From CAYJHC01 sp964370075 (GTDB taxonomy: Bacteria > Bacillota > Clostridia > Peptostreptococcales > Anaerovoracaceae), in assembly GCA_964370075.1 (NCBI GenBank), contig CAYJHC010000011.1, forward strand, positions 1-28,047: a stretch of 28,047 nucleotides of DNA, given 5' to 3'. A program made the position numbers and the translations under genes. Each line of letters begins with the position of its first letter. Positions within the stretch are counted from its first letter, which is position 1. Positions 1 to 6,478 of this stretch are shown one piece after another. The notes beneath the pieces are model-generated. The model saw only the letters and a list, made by a program, of their open reading frames with translations, had not been told where the DNA came from and made no database searches.

Positions 1-50
1 CCGACGCACGGTTTAGGAAACCGACGCTCTATCCCCTGAGCTACGGGAGT
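1..50 (-). tRNA. tRNA-Arg(CCT), 5' part, cut by window edge
   Basis: Read on the minus strand, the sequence begins ACTCCCGTAGCTCAGGGGAT, giving a typical acceptor strand, U8-A9 equivalent, and a D-arm with GGGGAUAGAGC. It continues through an anticodon stem-loop whose loop is TTCCTAA, so the anticodon is CCT (plus-strand AGG at 15-17), decoding AGG arginine. Four of the five anticodon stem pairs are Watson-Crick; the outermost is T-T. The T-arm, 3' acceptor strand and CCA lie beyond base 1. A promoter sits just upstream at 65-93. Confidence 0.9.
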
Positions 51-64
51 ATACTACCATAGAT

Positions 65-93
65 ATAATAACATATTCTTTCTAGTAATTCAA
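65..93 (-). promoter_or_regulatory. Sigma-A promoter of the tRNA-Arg gene
   Basis: On the minus strand there is TTGAAT, 17 bases, then TATTAT. The predicted transcription start is near base 58, about eight bases before the mature tRNA 5' end at 50, a normal distance for a stable RNA gene. Confidence 0.6.
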
Positions 94-166
94 AATTTTT
101 TTCAAATTATTTGAATTAATAACTAGTAAAAATTAGTGGGTCAATTTTAAATAAATCAAAAACTGT

Positions 167-195
167 TTGAAAATAATATAAGTTGGGTATATAAT
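167..195 (+). promoter_or_regulatory. Sigma-A promoter of the small NrdD-tail-like gene
   Basis: TTGAAA at 167-172 and TATAAT at 190-195 are separated by exactly 17 bases. This near-consensus promoter lies about 50 bases before the ATG at 249 and implies strong vegetative expression of a monocistronic message that ends at the hairpin near 558-598. Confidence 0.7.
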
Positions 196-248
196 GAAAT
201 AATCAAATGAAATCATACTATATGTAGTAATTGATAGGAGGAAAAGAA

Positions 249-506
249 ATGGTAGTTGTTACAGGAAACGCTCCAAAAGAGGAGCATCAAGCGTATATTG
301 ATTATATCGAGAATAAATATAATAGAAAGTTGGAAAGTATTGATATCCAATTTGATGAAGAAGAATATGCGAATATTTCGTATAAGTTTGCCCCTGTTAA
401 TTTTGAAAGAATCCGTAGAATAACAGGATATTTAGTTGGGACTATGGACCAGTGGAATGATGCAAAGCAAGCCGAAGAAAGAGATAGAGTAAAGCATAAT
501 TCTTAA
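249..506 (+). CDS. Small protein resembling the C-terminal tail of anaerobic ribonucleotide reductase (NrdD)
   Basis: An 85-residue protein. The start is set at ATG 249 because AGGAGG lies at 236-241; a TTG at 231 in the same frame would overlap that ribosome binding site. The C-terminal half carries RRITGYLVGT, then WNDAK, then AEERDRVKH. This matches the end of class III (anaerobic) ribonucleoside-triphosphate reductases, where RITGY..., W/NDGK and E..DR follow the zinc-binding cysteines. Here there are no cysteines and no glycyl-radical motif, so it cannot be a reductase by itself. Short stand-alone proteins of this kind are often labelled anaerobic ribonucleoside-triphosphate reductase in Clostridia. 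The gene has its own promoter and terminator. A regulatory or accessory role in dNTP synthesis is only an inference. Confidence 0.75.
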   Translation: MVVVTGNAPKEEHQAYIDYIENKYNRKLESIDIQFDEEEYANISYKFAPVNFERIRRITGYLVGTMDQWNDAKQAEERDRVKHNS

Positions 507-557
507 TTTGAAAGGTATGGAGCTTAAGGGGCTCCTTGTTGAGAATAATAGACAAAT

Positions 558-598
558 AAAAACAGTTTATCGAAAAATGTCTAGATAAACTGTTTTTT
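558..598 (+). terminator. Intrinsic terminator of the NrdD-tail-like gene
   Basis: The arms AAAACAGTTTATC (about 558-571) and GATAAACTGTTTT (584-596) pair and are followed by a T-run to 598. The A-rich left flank gives a U-rich tail on the other strand too, so it may also stop the convergent dehydrogenase transcript that ends at 664. Confidence 0.8.
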
Positions 599-663
599 AT
601 TTCTTTTTTGCCATATTATCGAGAAATATGACACCAATAGGTGCATAAACTGTAGGGGCTATG

Positions 664-1629
664 TTAGTTAACGCAGTTTTTTAAGATTCCATCTTCTAAG
701 TATGAACGAATATTTTCAGATGCGATCTCCATCAACCTACTCCTAGCTTCAAAAGAATTCCATGCTACATGAGGTGTAATGATACAATTTTTTGCAACGA
801 ATAAAGGGTTGTCTTCTTTAGGAGGTTCTGAAATTAATACGTCCAAGCAAGCTCCCTGTATAATTTCCATATTTAATGCATGAGCTAAGTCTTCTTCTAT
901 AACCAACGGGCCTCTAGCGGTATTTATAAGTATCGCACTTTTTTTCATTTTAGAAAGATTTTCTTTGTTGATTATCCCTTTGGTTTGGTCGCTTAAAAGG
1001 CAATGTAGGCTAACTACATCACTTTCTGCAAGTAGAGTATTTAAATCCGTAAACTTTAAGTTGTCTGTTTCTAGGTTCTTTTTAGGGTTAGCGGTATAAA
1101 CTAAAACTTTCATTCCAAAAGCATTAGCTACTTTGGCAACTTCTTTGCCTATAGTTCCAAACCCGACAAGCCCAATGGTTTTGCTGGCCAACTCTCCCAA
1201 AGTGAAATTTGACATAGTAAAGTCTTTGGATTTAGCCCAGGCGCCTTGTCGTATCATTGATGAATAGGGAGCAACGAAATTAGTAGTATTTAAGAGTAGA
1301 GCGAACACATGCTGAGTTACGCTTGCTGTGCTATATGCAGGGATATTTGTTACGGGGATCCCTTTAGTTCTTGCATAGGAAACATCTATAACATTATAAC
1401 CAGTGGCTAGCACTCCTATCCATTCTAGCTTAGGACATTTATCTAACAAATCGTTTGGAAGCAATACTTTGTTGGTAAAAACTATTTCTGCATCTTTAAT
1501 TCTATCATAAACGTTTTCCGAATCGGTCCTATCATAAATTGTAAACTTCCCAAGTGCTTGAATTTTAGCCCAGCTTAAATCTCCTGGGTTTGCGGTGTAT
1601 CCATCCAATACTACTATGTTCTTTTTCAT
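664..1629 (-). CDS. D-2-hydroxyacid dehydrogenase, glycerate dehydrogenase/hydroxypyruvate reductase-like
   Basis: A 321-residue cytosolic NAD(P)-dependent oxidoreductase of the D-isomer 2-hydroxyacid dehydrogenase family, interconverting a 2-keto acid and a D-2-hydroxy acid. The N-terminal pattern VVLDGYTANPGDLSW is typical of glycerate dehydrogenases. The Rossmann motif GFGTIG is at 156-161, and the catalytic triad is R239 (NTARG), E268 (SEPP) and H287 (TPHVAW). Full length for the family. The start is ATG at 1629 with AGGAGAG just upstream. A promoter candidate at 1681-1709 overlaps the stop of the upstream cvpA-like gene, so it can be transcribed separately. Substrate (hydroxypyruvate, glyoxylate or another keto acid) cannot be fixed from sequence. 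Confidence 0.88.
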   Translation of the reverse strand: MKKNIVVLDGYTANPGDLSWAKIQALGKFTIYDRTDSENVYDRIKDAEIVFTNKVLLPNDLLDKCPKLEWIGVLATGYNVIDVSYARTKGIPVTNIPAYSTASVTQHVFALLLNTTNFVAPYSSMIRQGAWAKSKDFTMSNFTLGELASKTIGLVGFGTIGKEVAKVANAFGMKVLVYTANPKKNLETDNLKFTDLNTLLAESDVVSLHCLLSDQTKGIINKENLSKMKKSAILINTARGPLVIEEDLAHALNMEIIQGACLDVLISEPPKEDNPLFVAKNCIITPHVAWNSFEARSRLMEIASENIRSYLEDGILKNCVN

Positions 1630-1680
1630 GGCTCTCCTTGCTTTAACTTTGATTATTTTAGTTACTTAGATATTTACTAA

Positions 1681-1709
1681 ATTATATTGCTTTGTATTAG
1701 TAATTTTAA
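1681..1709 (-). promoter_or_regulatory. Candidate promoter of the D-2-hydroxyacid dehydrogenase
   Basis: On the minus strand, TTAAAA, 17 bases, then TATAAT. The -10 is perfect and the -35 is weak. It overlaps the stop codon of the preceding cvpA-like gene. Confidence 0.45.
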
Positions 1710-2200
1710 AGCCCGGTGAAGAATCCGTTTAAGAAATTAAATTGCATGAAAAATTTAGTCAATGGCGCTGTTTCGACAGCGTTTGCAACAGCTAATAAAG
1801 TTTCATCTCCAACTAAATAGCAGAAAGCAGGAATGAACAGTATAAGAACTAATACAATCAAAATTCCTCTAATTGCCCCGAATAGTCCGCCAGTTACTTT
1901 ATCTGTAGTTGTTTTTGCTTTAGTTAATTTATTTTTGAAAATCATCAACTCTAAACCTTTTAAGATTATAATTAGAACAATGAATAATATTGTAAATGTG
2001 AATATTTGAGGCACTGGATATTCATACTGGAAAAAGTCGGCTCCGCTAAGAAGATTTAAGGCAACAGGGTATAACAGATATGATAATCCGAAAAGGATAA
2101 TCCAACCTGCAAGGGCAAAAGCAGTTCCCTTAAGGCCTCTTTGCATACCAAATATAACAGATACGGCTATTACCGCAATAATTAAAATACTTACAACCAT
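1706..2200 (-). CDS. CvpA family membrane protein (first copy)
   Basis: A 164-residue, strongly hydrophobic protein with about four predicted membrane helices (roughly residues 3-20, 27-48, 65-86 and 105-128). Helix 1 is followed by an FGMQRGLKG segment, and there is a cytoplasmic KNKLTKAKTTTDKVTGGLFGAIRG loop. A glycine-rich G..GG.FGA.RG region in front of a long hydrophobic helix is the usual CvpA-family signature. CvpA is known from colicin V production in Escherichia coli, and the biochemical role in Firmicutes is unknown. AAAGGA precedes ATG 2200, and a TATAAT at 2242-2247 suggests its own promoter. A second, diverged copy lies directly upstream on the same strand. Confidence 0.8.
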   Translation of the reverse strand: MVVSILIIAVIAVSVIFGMQRGLKGTAFALAGWIILFGLSYLLYPVALNLLSGADFFQYEYPVPQIFTFTILFIVLIIILKGLELMIFKNKLTKAKTTTDKVTGGLFGAIRGILIVLVLILFIPAFCYLVGDETLLAVANAVETAPLTKFFMQFNFLNGFFTGL

Positions 2201-2241
2201 GATTTAGTTCCTTTCTAATGTATAAATGTATAAAAAATTTC

Positions 2242-2265
2242 ATTATAAATAGAATACTATAAAAT
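2242..2265 (-). promoter_or_regulatory. Candidate promoter of the first cvpA-like gene
   Basis: A perfect TATAAT on the minus strand (plus 2242-2247). The nearest TTGATT is 15 bases upstream and TTGTTG is 18 bases upstream, so the -35 element is poor. It lies about 40 bases before the ATG at 2200. Confidence 0.4.
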
Positions 2266-2436
2266 CAACAAAATGTCATCTTTTTTAGTCGTACAATATC
2301 ATTTTTCTAGTCACAAAACTATTTTAAGGGATTAAAGAAAATTTGGTTAGAAGGCATCTTGAAATTAGACTGTGAAATAGATTAACTTTTGAAAAAGGTG
2401 ATAAAGTTAAGTGGTTCATGGGCAAGAGGAATAAAA

Positions 2437-2937
2437 TTACGAATACAATTTTTCGAAAATGCTAATAAACATATTTCTGTTTACTAAAAACTGAGCTATG
2501 CTAGATTCTTCAATTAAAATTAGAATTGAGGCTAAAAATTCATTTCCGACAATAATTGAAATAGGAGGGACTATAAGTAATACTAGTAAAACTAGCAGCA
2601 TGCCTTTTGCTAAGCCTAAAATAGCTCCAAAAATTCTGTCAAATGAACCAAATAGATTTCTGTGCATGGTTGTAATTAACAATATCCTTAAAAAGAAGCG
2701 TACTATTGAAGCTAGAAAATAGAAAATAATATAAACAAAAATGGTAGGAATGGGCTCGGGCATTTCACTGATATTTAGAGTTCCTACATGATCTAAAATG
2801 GGATTCTTGAAAAGCAAAGTAAGTATAAAGGGTGTGAATAAAAAGAGGAGGCGGATGAAACTTTTTAACATACCGTTTATATATCCAAAGGCCGTTGACA
2901 ATATTAATGTTACTAAAATAATTATATTTACTACCAT
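2437..2937 (-). CDS. CvpA family membrane protein (second copy)
   Basis: A 166-residue paralogue of the neighbouring protein with the same plan: helix 1 (about 3-20) followed by FGYINGMLKSF, helix 2 (about 27-45), helix 3 (about 66-90), a cytoplasmic basic loop with FGSFDRIFGAILGLAKG, then a long helix (about 112-135). It shares the MVVNIIIL / MVVSILII start and the G.(I/L).G loop with its neighbour, so the two look like an old tandem duplication. No Shine-Dalgarno sequence precedes ATG 2937, and the predicted promoter leaves only a few bases of leader. An 8-bp inverted repeat (2382-2389 with 2403-2410) lies beyond the stop but lacks a good T-run. Function unknown. Confidence 0.78.
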   Translation of the reverse strand: MVVNIIILVTLILSTAFGYINGMLKSFIRLLFLFTPFILTLLFKNPILDHVGTLNISEMPEPIPTIFVYIIFYFLASIVRFFLRILLITTMHRNLFGSFDRIFGAILGLAKGMLLVLLVLLIVPPISIIVGNEFLASILILIEESSIAQFLVNRNMFISIFEKLYS

Positions 2938-2947
2938 AATGAAATAT

Positions 2948-2976
2948 ATTGTATATGTATTTTAGATATAAAGCAA
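2948..2976 (-). promoter_or_regulatory. Promoter of the second cvpA-like gene, possibly leaderless
   Basis: On the minus strand, TTGCTT (plus 2971-2976), 17 bases, then TACAAT (plus 2948-2953). The predicted transcription start is near 2941, only about four bases before the ATG at 2937, which would explain the missing ribosome binding site. Confidence 0.45.
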
Positions 2977-3031
2977 GAAAAAGACATTTGCTTTGGGAAT
3001 TTTCGGAAAAGAGAATAGAAGAAAGGCACAA

Positions 3032-3071
3032 AAAACCACAAATCAAAGGAGAAAACCACAAATCAAAGCAG
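3032..3071. repeat. Tandem 20-bp direct repeat upstream of tadA
   Basis: Two head-to-tail copies of a 20-base unit beginning AAAACCACAAATCAAAG differ only at 3049/3069 (G/C). They end a few bases before the tadA -35 element. They may be a duplicated operator or simply a small duplication. Confidence 0.85.
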
Positions 3072-3076
3072 AATTA

Positions 3077-3105
3077 TTGTAAATATTCTGTATATGTGGT
3101 AAAAT
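3077..3105 (+). promoter_or_regulatory. Extended -10 promoter of tadA
   Basis: TTGTAA at 3077-3082, 17 bases, TAAAAT at 3100-3105, with an extended TG at 3097-3098. The -10 overlaps a possible ATG at 3104, so transcription should begin near 3112. That argues that the ATG at 3104 is not the true tadA start. Confidence 0.6.
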
Positions 3106-3148
3106 GATTCGTTATGTAAAAGATATTTTCCCATTACGAGGTGAGTTG

Positions 3149-3613
3149 TTGGAAAAATTTATGGAAGAAGCCTTAAAAGAAGCTGAAAAGGCTAAACAAG
3201 AAGGTGAGGTCCCTGTAGGAGCTATAATTGTAAAAGATGACAAAATTATAGCTAGAGGATATAACCAAAACCAAAGTAAGAATGACAGTACTTTACATAG
3301 CGAAATGATTTGCATAAAAAAAGCATCAGATAAACTGGGGACGTGGAGACTAACAGGGACAACAATGTATGTAACCCTAGAGCCTTGTTCTATGTGTGCT
3401 GGTGCAATAGTACTTTCTAGGATAGATAATCTGGTAATCGGGGCAATGGATCCGAAGACAGGAGCCTGTGGTTCGGTTTTGCAAATTGCAAATAATAAAA
3501 AACTAAATCATAGATTAAATATTACCACTGGTGTTTTAGAAGACCAGTGCAGTAAACTTTTAAAAGATTTTTTTAGAGAATTAAGAGAAGAAAAGCGAGG
3601 AAAGAAATTATGA
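3149..3613 (+). CDS. tadA: tRNA-specific adenosine deaminase
   Basis: A zinc-dependent deaminase that converts the wobble adenosine of tRNA-Arg(ACG) to inosine. The start is taken as TTG 3149 because GAGGTGAG lies at 3138-3145, the upstream ATG 3104 sits inside the promoter -10, and family members begin close to the MEEALKEAEKA helix; ATG 3161 is the next option. With the TTG start the protein has 154 residues, close to the usual size. Zinc and catalytic residues are H50 and E52 (in LHSEM, where most homologues have HAEM) and C80 and C83 (PCSMCAG). GEVPVGA, RGYNQ and GACGSV are conserved family features. Its last bases overlap the start of the Ig-like membrane protein gene by four bases (ATGA), suggesting translational coupling. 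Confidence 0.93.
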   Translation: MEKFMEEALKEAEKAKQEGEVPVGAIIVKDDKIIARGYNQNQSKNDSTLHSEMICIKKASDKLGTWRLTGTTMYVTLEPCSMCAGAIVLSRIDNLVIGAMDPKTGACGSVLQIANNKKLNHRLNITTGVLEDQCSKLLKDFFRELREEKRGKKL

Positions 3614-4494
3614 AGAGAATAGTTGCACTATCAATTATAGCTATGATGATAGTAATGCTAGGGGCACCAGTAGCATTCGGAAGCACTTTTAAAGTGGAAA
3701 CAACATCGCCAAAGGATGATGCAGAAGGAATGGCACTTGATAACCTTGGGATAAAGATAACATTTTCTGAGGAAGTCTATTCTGAGGAAAATGAAAAAAT
3801 CAATACTAAGGCTTGCAAATTAATTGAGATTGAAGAAACTGAAGAAGAAGATGGAACAGTTACTAAAAAAGATGGGCAAGAAATTCCGTTACTAGTAGTT
3901 TTTGATCCTAAAAACAAAAATTCTATAATGGCACTTGCTGATGGAAGTGGGGACAAAGCAATAAAATCAAATGTAGAATATAGATTTGAGCTAGATGAAT
4001 CATTTGTTTCTGCAGATGGAGATACTCTAGGAGAAAGTACAGTAATCAACTTTAGAACACAAAATACTAGCACGACAATGGGAATAAGTGTGGTGATGAT
4101 GGTTGTAATGGTAGTTGGTATGGTATTCTTTACAACTAGAAGCCAAAAGAAAAAGGCCGAGAAAGAAGAAAAAGAAAAGTCAAACCCTGCAGGAGTAAAC
4201 CCGTATAAGGAAGCTAAAGCAACAGGAAAGAGTGTTGAAGAAATCGTAGCGCGAGAGGCTAAGAAAAAAGCAAAAGAAGAAGAAAAGAAAAAAAGACAGG
4301 CTGAGGAAAATAAAGTTGAAATTGCAAGTGACAATATAAGGGTTGCTAAGCCTAGGCCAATTTCTGCAGCAGGGGCAACATATAAGCATCCAGTAAAAGA
4401 AAAACCCGCTCCAAAAAAAGCCCAGTCTTCGAACAAGAAAAACCAAGGAAACAATAAAAAACCGCAGAACAAAAAAGGTGGTAAGAAAAAATAA
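3610..4494 (+). CDS. Membrane-anchored Ig-like (Big_5-type) protein with Lys-rich cytoplasmic tail
   Basis: A 294-residue protein translationally coupled to tadA. Residues 1-24 form a signal peptide ending AFG. About 28-150 is a beta-rich external domain beginning TSPKDDAEGMALDNLGIKIT and ending in a NFRT strand, like the bacterial Ig-like Big_5/SbsA family. Residues 156-175 are a transmembrane helix (VVMMVVMVVGMVFF), and 177-294 are a very basic intracellular tail. That tail has a K/E-rich helical part (about 178-235) and a final K/N/P/Q-rich disordered part ending KKGGKKK. Topology is therefore Ig domain outside and polycation inside. Low-complexity tails like this can bind RNA, DNA or acidic membrane lipids, but none is shown. 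Function unknown. A terminator follows immediately. Confidence 0.75.
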   Translation: MKRIVALSIIAMMIVMLGAPVAFGSTFKVETTSPKDDAEGMALDNLGIKITFSEEVYSEENEKINTKACKLIEIEETEEEDGTVTKKDGQEIPLLVVFDPKNKNSIMALADGSGDKAIKSNVEYRFELDESFVSADGDTLGESTVINFRTQNTSTTMGISVVMMVVMVVGMVFFTTRSQKKKAEKEEKEKSNPAGVNPYKEAKATGKSVEEIVAREAKKKAKEEEKKKRQAEENKVEIASDNIRVAKPRPISAAGATYKHPVKEKPAPKKAQSSNKKNQGNNKKPQNKKGGKKK

Positions 4495-4504
4495 GGATGA
4501 GTGG

Positions 4505-4533
4505 AAAAAGAGCGATTTATTTCGCTCTTTTTT
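4505..4533 (+). terminator. Intrinsic terminator of the tadA operon
   Basis: AAAAAGAGCG (4505-4514) pairs with CGCTCTTTTT (4523-4532), with an eight-base loop and T-run. It separates the tadA unit from ispE. Confidence 0.85.
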
Positions 4534-4604
4534 AAGGGTGAAAGTTGGAATTGATTAGATAGTATAAAATTAATTTTTCCTAAGTTACTTAGTGGGAGCA
4601 TGTA

Positions 4605-5552
4605 ATGAAAAAAATAGAATTAAAATCATATGCTAAAATTAACCTAGCCCTGGATGTAGTAGGAAAGCTTCCGAATGGGTATCATCAATTAGATGGGGTT
4701 ATGCAAATTGTTGATATCTTTGATATAGTTACCATTACATTAGAAGAGGGGCATTGTAAAGAAATTAAGGTAGAAATAACCTCAACATCAAATAACATAC
4801 CTTTGGGAAAGGGGAATATAGTATATAAAGCCTATGAAAAAATAAAAGAAAAATATGAGAAGAAAAATGCTAAAAGCATCTCTGAAGACTATAGGAAGCT
4901 AACTATTCACATAGAAAAGAATATTCCTATTGAAGCTGGTTTGGCGGGAGGTAGTGGGAATGGAGCCGTGACTTTGCTTGGACTTGATAATTTACTCAAT
5001 CTAGGCCTTTCTTACGAGGAACTTATGGTGCTGGGGAAATCTATAGGTGCTGATGTACCATTTTCAATGTCTGGTCAAATTAAAGGAAATGAAGAAAAGT
5101 TTGAAAAGTTGAAGGGCAAAGGATTTTATGCTGCTAGAACAGAGGGAATAGGCGAATTGTTAACTAGGATTACTCCTTATGAAGGGATAGTTTTGATTAG
5201 TAAACCCAATATTGGAGTTTCAACGAAAGAAGTGTATGAAAACTTGAATTTAAATGAAATTTCCAAGAAACCAAATGTAGAAGAAATGATAAATGCGTTA
5301 CAAGTAAAAAACTTTAAGAAGCTTAAAGAAAATATGATAAACATTCTTGAAAAGTACTGTGAAAAAAGGTACAATGATATTGTGTATACAAAGCACAAAA
5401 TGAAACAACACGTAAAGGTGGGAAAAGTACTTATGACAGGGAGTGGACCAACGGTCTTTGCTCTTTCACCGCAGATTTTAGAGCTAGAGAATGCGTTTAA
5501 AGAAATTAGCTTAGAAAACTCCGAAACCTTTATTGTAAAAACCATGAGTTAG
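4605..5552 (+). CDS. ispE: 4-diphosphocytidyl-2-C-methyl-D-erythritol kinase
   Basis: A GHMP-family kinase that phosphorylates CDP-ME in the MEP pathway of isoprenoid synthesis. Of 315 residues, the N-terminal SYAKINLALDVVGKLPNGYH carries catalytic K11. The ATP-binding loop is PIEAGLAGGSGNGAVTL at 108-124, catalytic D150 is in GADVPF, and the C-terminal GSGPTVFAL is the third GHMP motif. It is longer than typical IspE because of a charged insert at about 82-97 (KEKYEKKNAKSI). GGGAG precedes ATG 4605. It lies 20 bases before the GntR gene with no terminator between, so the two are likely co-transcribed; ispE next to an FCD regulator is a common clostridial arrangement. A TATAAAAT lies at 4563-4570, but a matching -35 is not clear. 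Confidence 0.92.
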   Translation: MKKIELKSYAKINLALDVVGKLPNGYHQLDGVMQIVDIFDIVTITLEEGHCKEIKVEITSTSNNIPLGKGNIVYKAYEKIKEKYEKKNAKSISEDYRKLTIHIEKNIPIEAGLAGGSGNGAVTLLGLDNLLNLGLSYEELMVLGKSIGADVPFSMSGQIKGNEEKFEKLKGKGFYAARTEGIGELLTRITPYEGIVLISKPNIGVSTKEVYENLNLNEISKKPNVEEMINALQVKNFKKLKENMINILEKYCEKRYNDIVYTKHKMKQHVKVGKVLMTGSGPTVFALSPQILELENAFKEISLENSETFIVKTMS

Positions 5553-5572
5553 GTACTAAGGAGGTAGAAAAT

Positions 5573-6250
5573 ATGATTGATTTTTCACTTAGCAGACATA
5601 AACCTTTAAGAGAGTTAGTGTATGAAGAAATTAAAACAAAAATCTTAAAAGGGGAAATAGCTCCGGGGACTAGAATGATGGAAGAGGAAATAGCTGAGAA
5701 TATAGGGGTAAGCAGAACCCCTATTAGGGAAGCTATTAGGCAGTTGGAGAAGGAAGGTTTAGTTACCTTAAAGCCAAGAAAAGGAGCTTATGTTTCTGAC
5801 ATTATTAAGAAGGATATGATAGAAATTCTTGAAGTTAGAGAAACTATGGAAGGGCTTGCGGCTGGTTATGCAGCGTTGAGAATGAATACAGAGGAAAAAG
5901 AAAACCTTAAATCTGTTGCAGAAAAGTTTGAAGAGGCTGTGAGAAATGGTAGAACAGAAGAAATGATAGCCCTTGATACTGAATTTCATCACCTAGTAGT
6001 GATTGGTGCTAATAATAAGACCTTGACCAAAATGGTAGAGCAGCTACAAGAAATGGTATTGAGGTTTAGATATCTCCATTATGATGACTTTAAAAGAGCG
6101 GAATTAATGGTAGAAGAACACAAAGAAATTCTTGAGGCAATTTATACAGCCGATGAAGAAAGAGCTAAAAAAGCAGCCTTTGTCCACATTGATAGGTTGA
6201 GAGAAATGGTGGCGAAAGAAGAGTACAATTTAAAAAACGATAGCAATTAA
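5573..6250 (+). CDS. GntR family transcriptional regulator with FCD ligand domain
   Basis: A 225-residue regulator. Residues 9-77 are the GntR winged helix-turn-helix, with LAENIGVSRTPIREAI-type recognition helix (here EEIAENIGVSRTPIREA) and the wing RKGAYVSD. Residues 82-215 are an all-helical FCD domain. The likely metal or acid-binding residues are D135 and H139 (DTEFH), H183 (EEHKEI) and H205 (HIDRL), an intact FadR/FCD-type set that usually binds a carboxylate through a metal. AGGAGG lies a few bases before ATG 5573. Co-transcription with ispE does not by itself show that it regulates isoprenoid genes. The ligand is unknown. Confidence 0.9.
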   Translation: MIDFSLSRHKPLRELVYEEIKTKILKGEIAPGTRMMEEEIAENIGVSRTPIREAIRQLEKEGLVTLKPRKGAYVSDIIKKDMIEILEVRETMEGLAAGYAALRMNTEEKENLKSVAEKFEEAVRNGRTEEMIALDTEFHHLVVIGANNKTLTKMVEQLQEMVLRFRYLHYDDFKRAELMVEEHKEILEAIYTADEERAKKAAFVHIDRLREMVAKEEYNLKNDSN

Positions 6251-6282
6251 AAGTTAGGATTTTAGAAATAAGTATAAGATAT

Positions 6283-6312
6283 AAGACAGGGTAACTCCTG
6301 TCTTGCTTTTTT
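6283..6312 (+). terminator. Intrinsic terminator of the ispE-gntR operon
   Basis: AAGACAGG (6283-6290) pairs with CCTGTCTT (6297-6304), with a six-base loop, followed by GC and a T6 run to 6312. Confidence 0.85.
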
Positions 6313-6405
6313 GAAAAATAAGAAGGACTACCAGTATATAGGATGTTTTTTTGGAAGAAAGTCGTAACAAACTACCAGGGTGTGCAGGTGGGACAGATTA
6401 ACATA

Positions 6406-6446
6406 TATAAATGCTCATAATACAGTGCAAAACCCTAGCATTTATA
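6406..6446. repeat. 10-bp perfect inverted repeat upstream of the phosphosugar mutase
   Basis: TATAAATGCT (6406-6415) and AGCATTTATA (6437-6446) are perfectly complementary across 21 bases. They lie 20 bases before the GGAGG of the mutase gene. It may be an operator pair or an mRNA leader hairpin; no T-run follows, so it is not a terminator. Confidence 0.75.
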
Positions 6447-6478
6447 GTATACTTTTAAAGTAATTGGAGGAAAAATAA

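Noticed and set aside
2382..2410. TTAACTTT/AAAGTTAA inverted repeat as a terminator of the second cvpA-like gene
   Set aside because: The stem is all A/T except one pair and no T-run follows on the minus strand, so it is left as a weak possibility only.
3777..4601. Long open frame (274 codons) on the minus strand
   Set aside because: It is a frame shadow of the Lys/Glu-rich Ig-like protein gene: the antisense reading gives Phe/Ser-rich low complexity. It has no ribosome binding site and overlaps the terminator.
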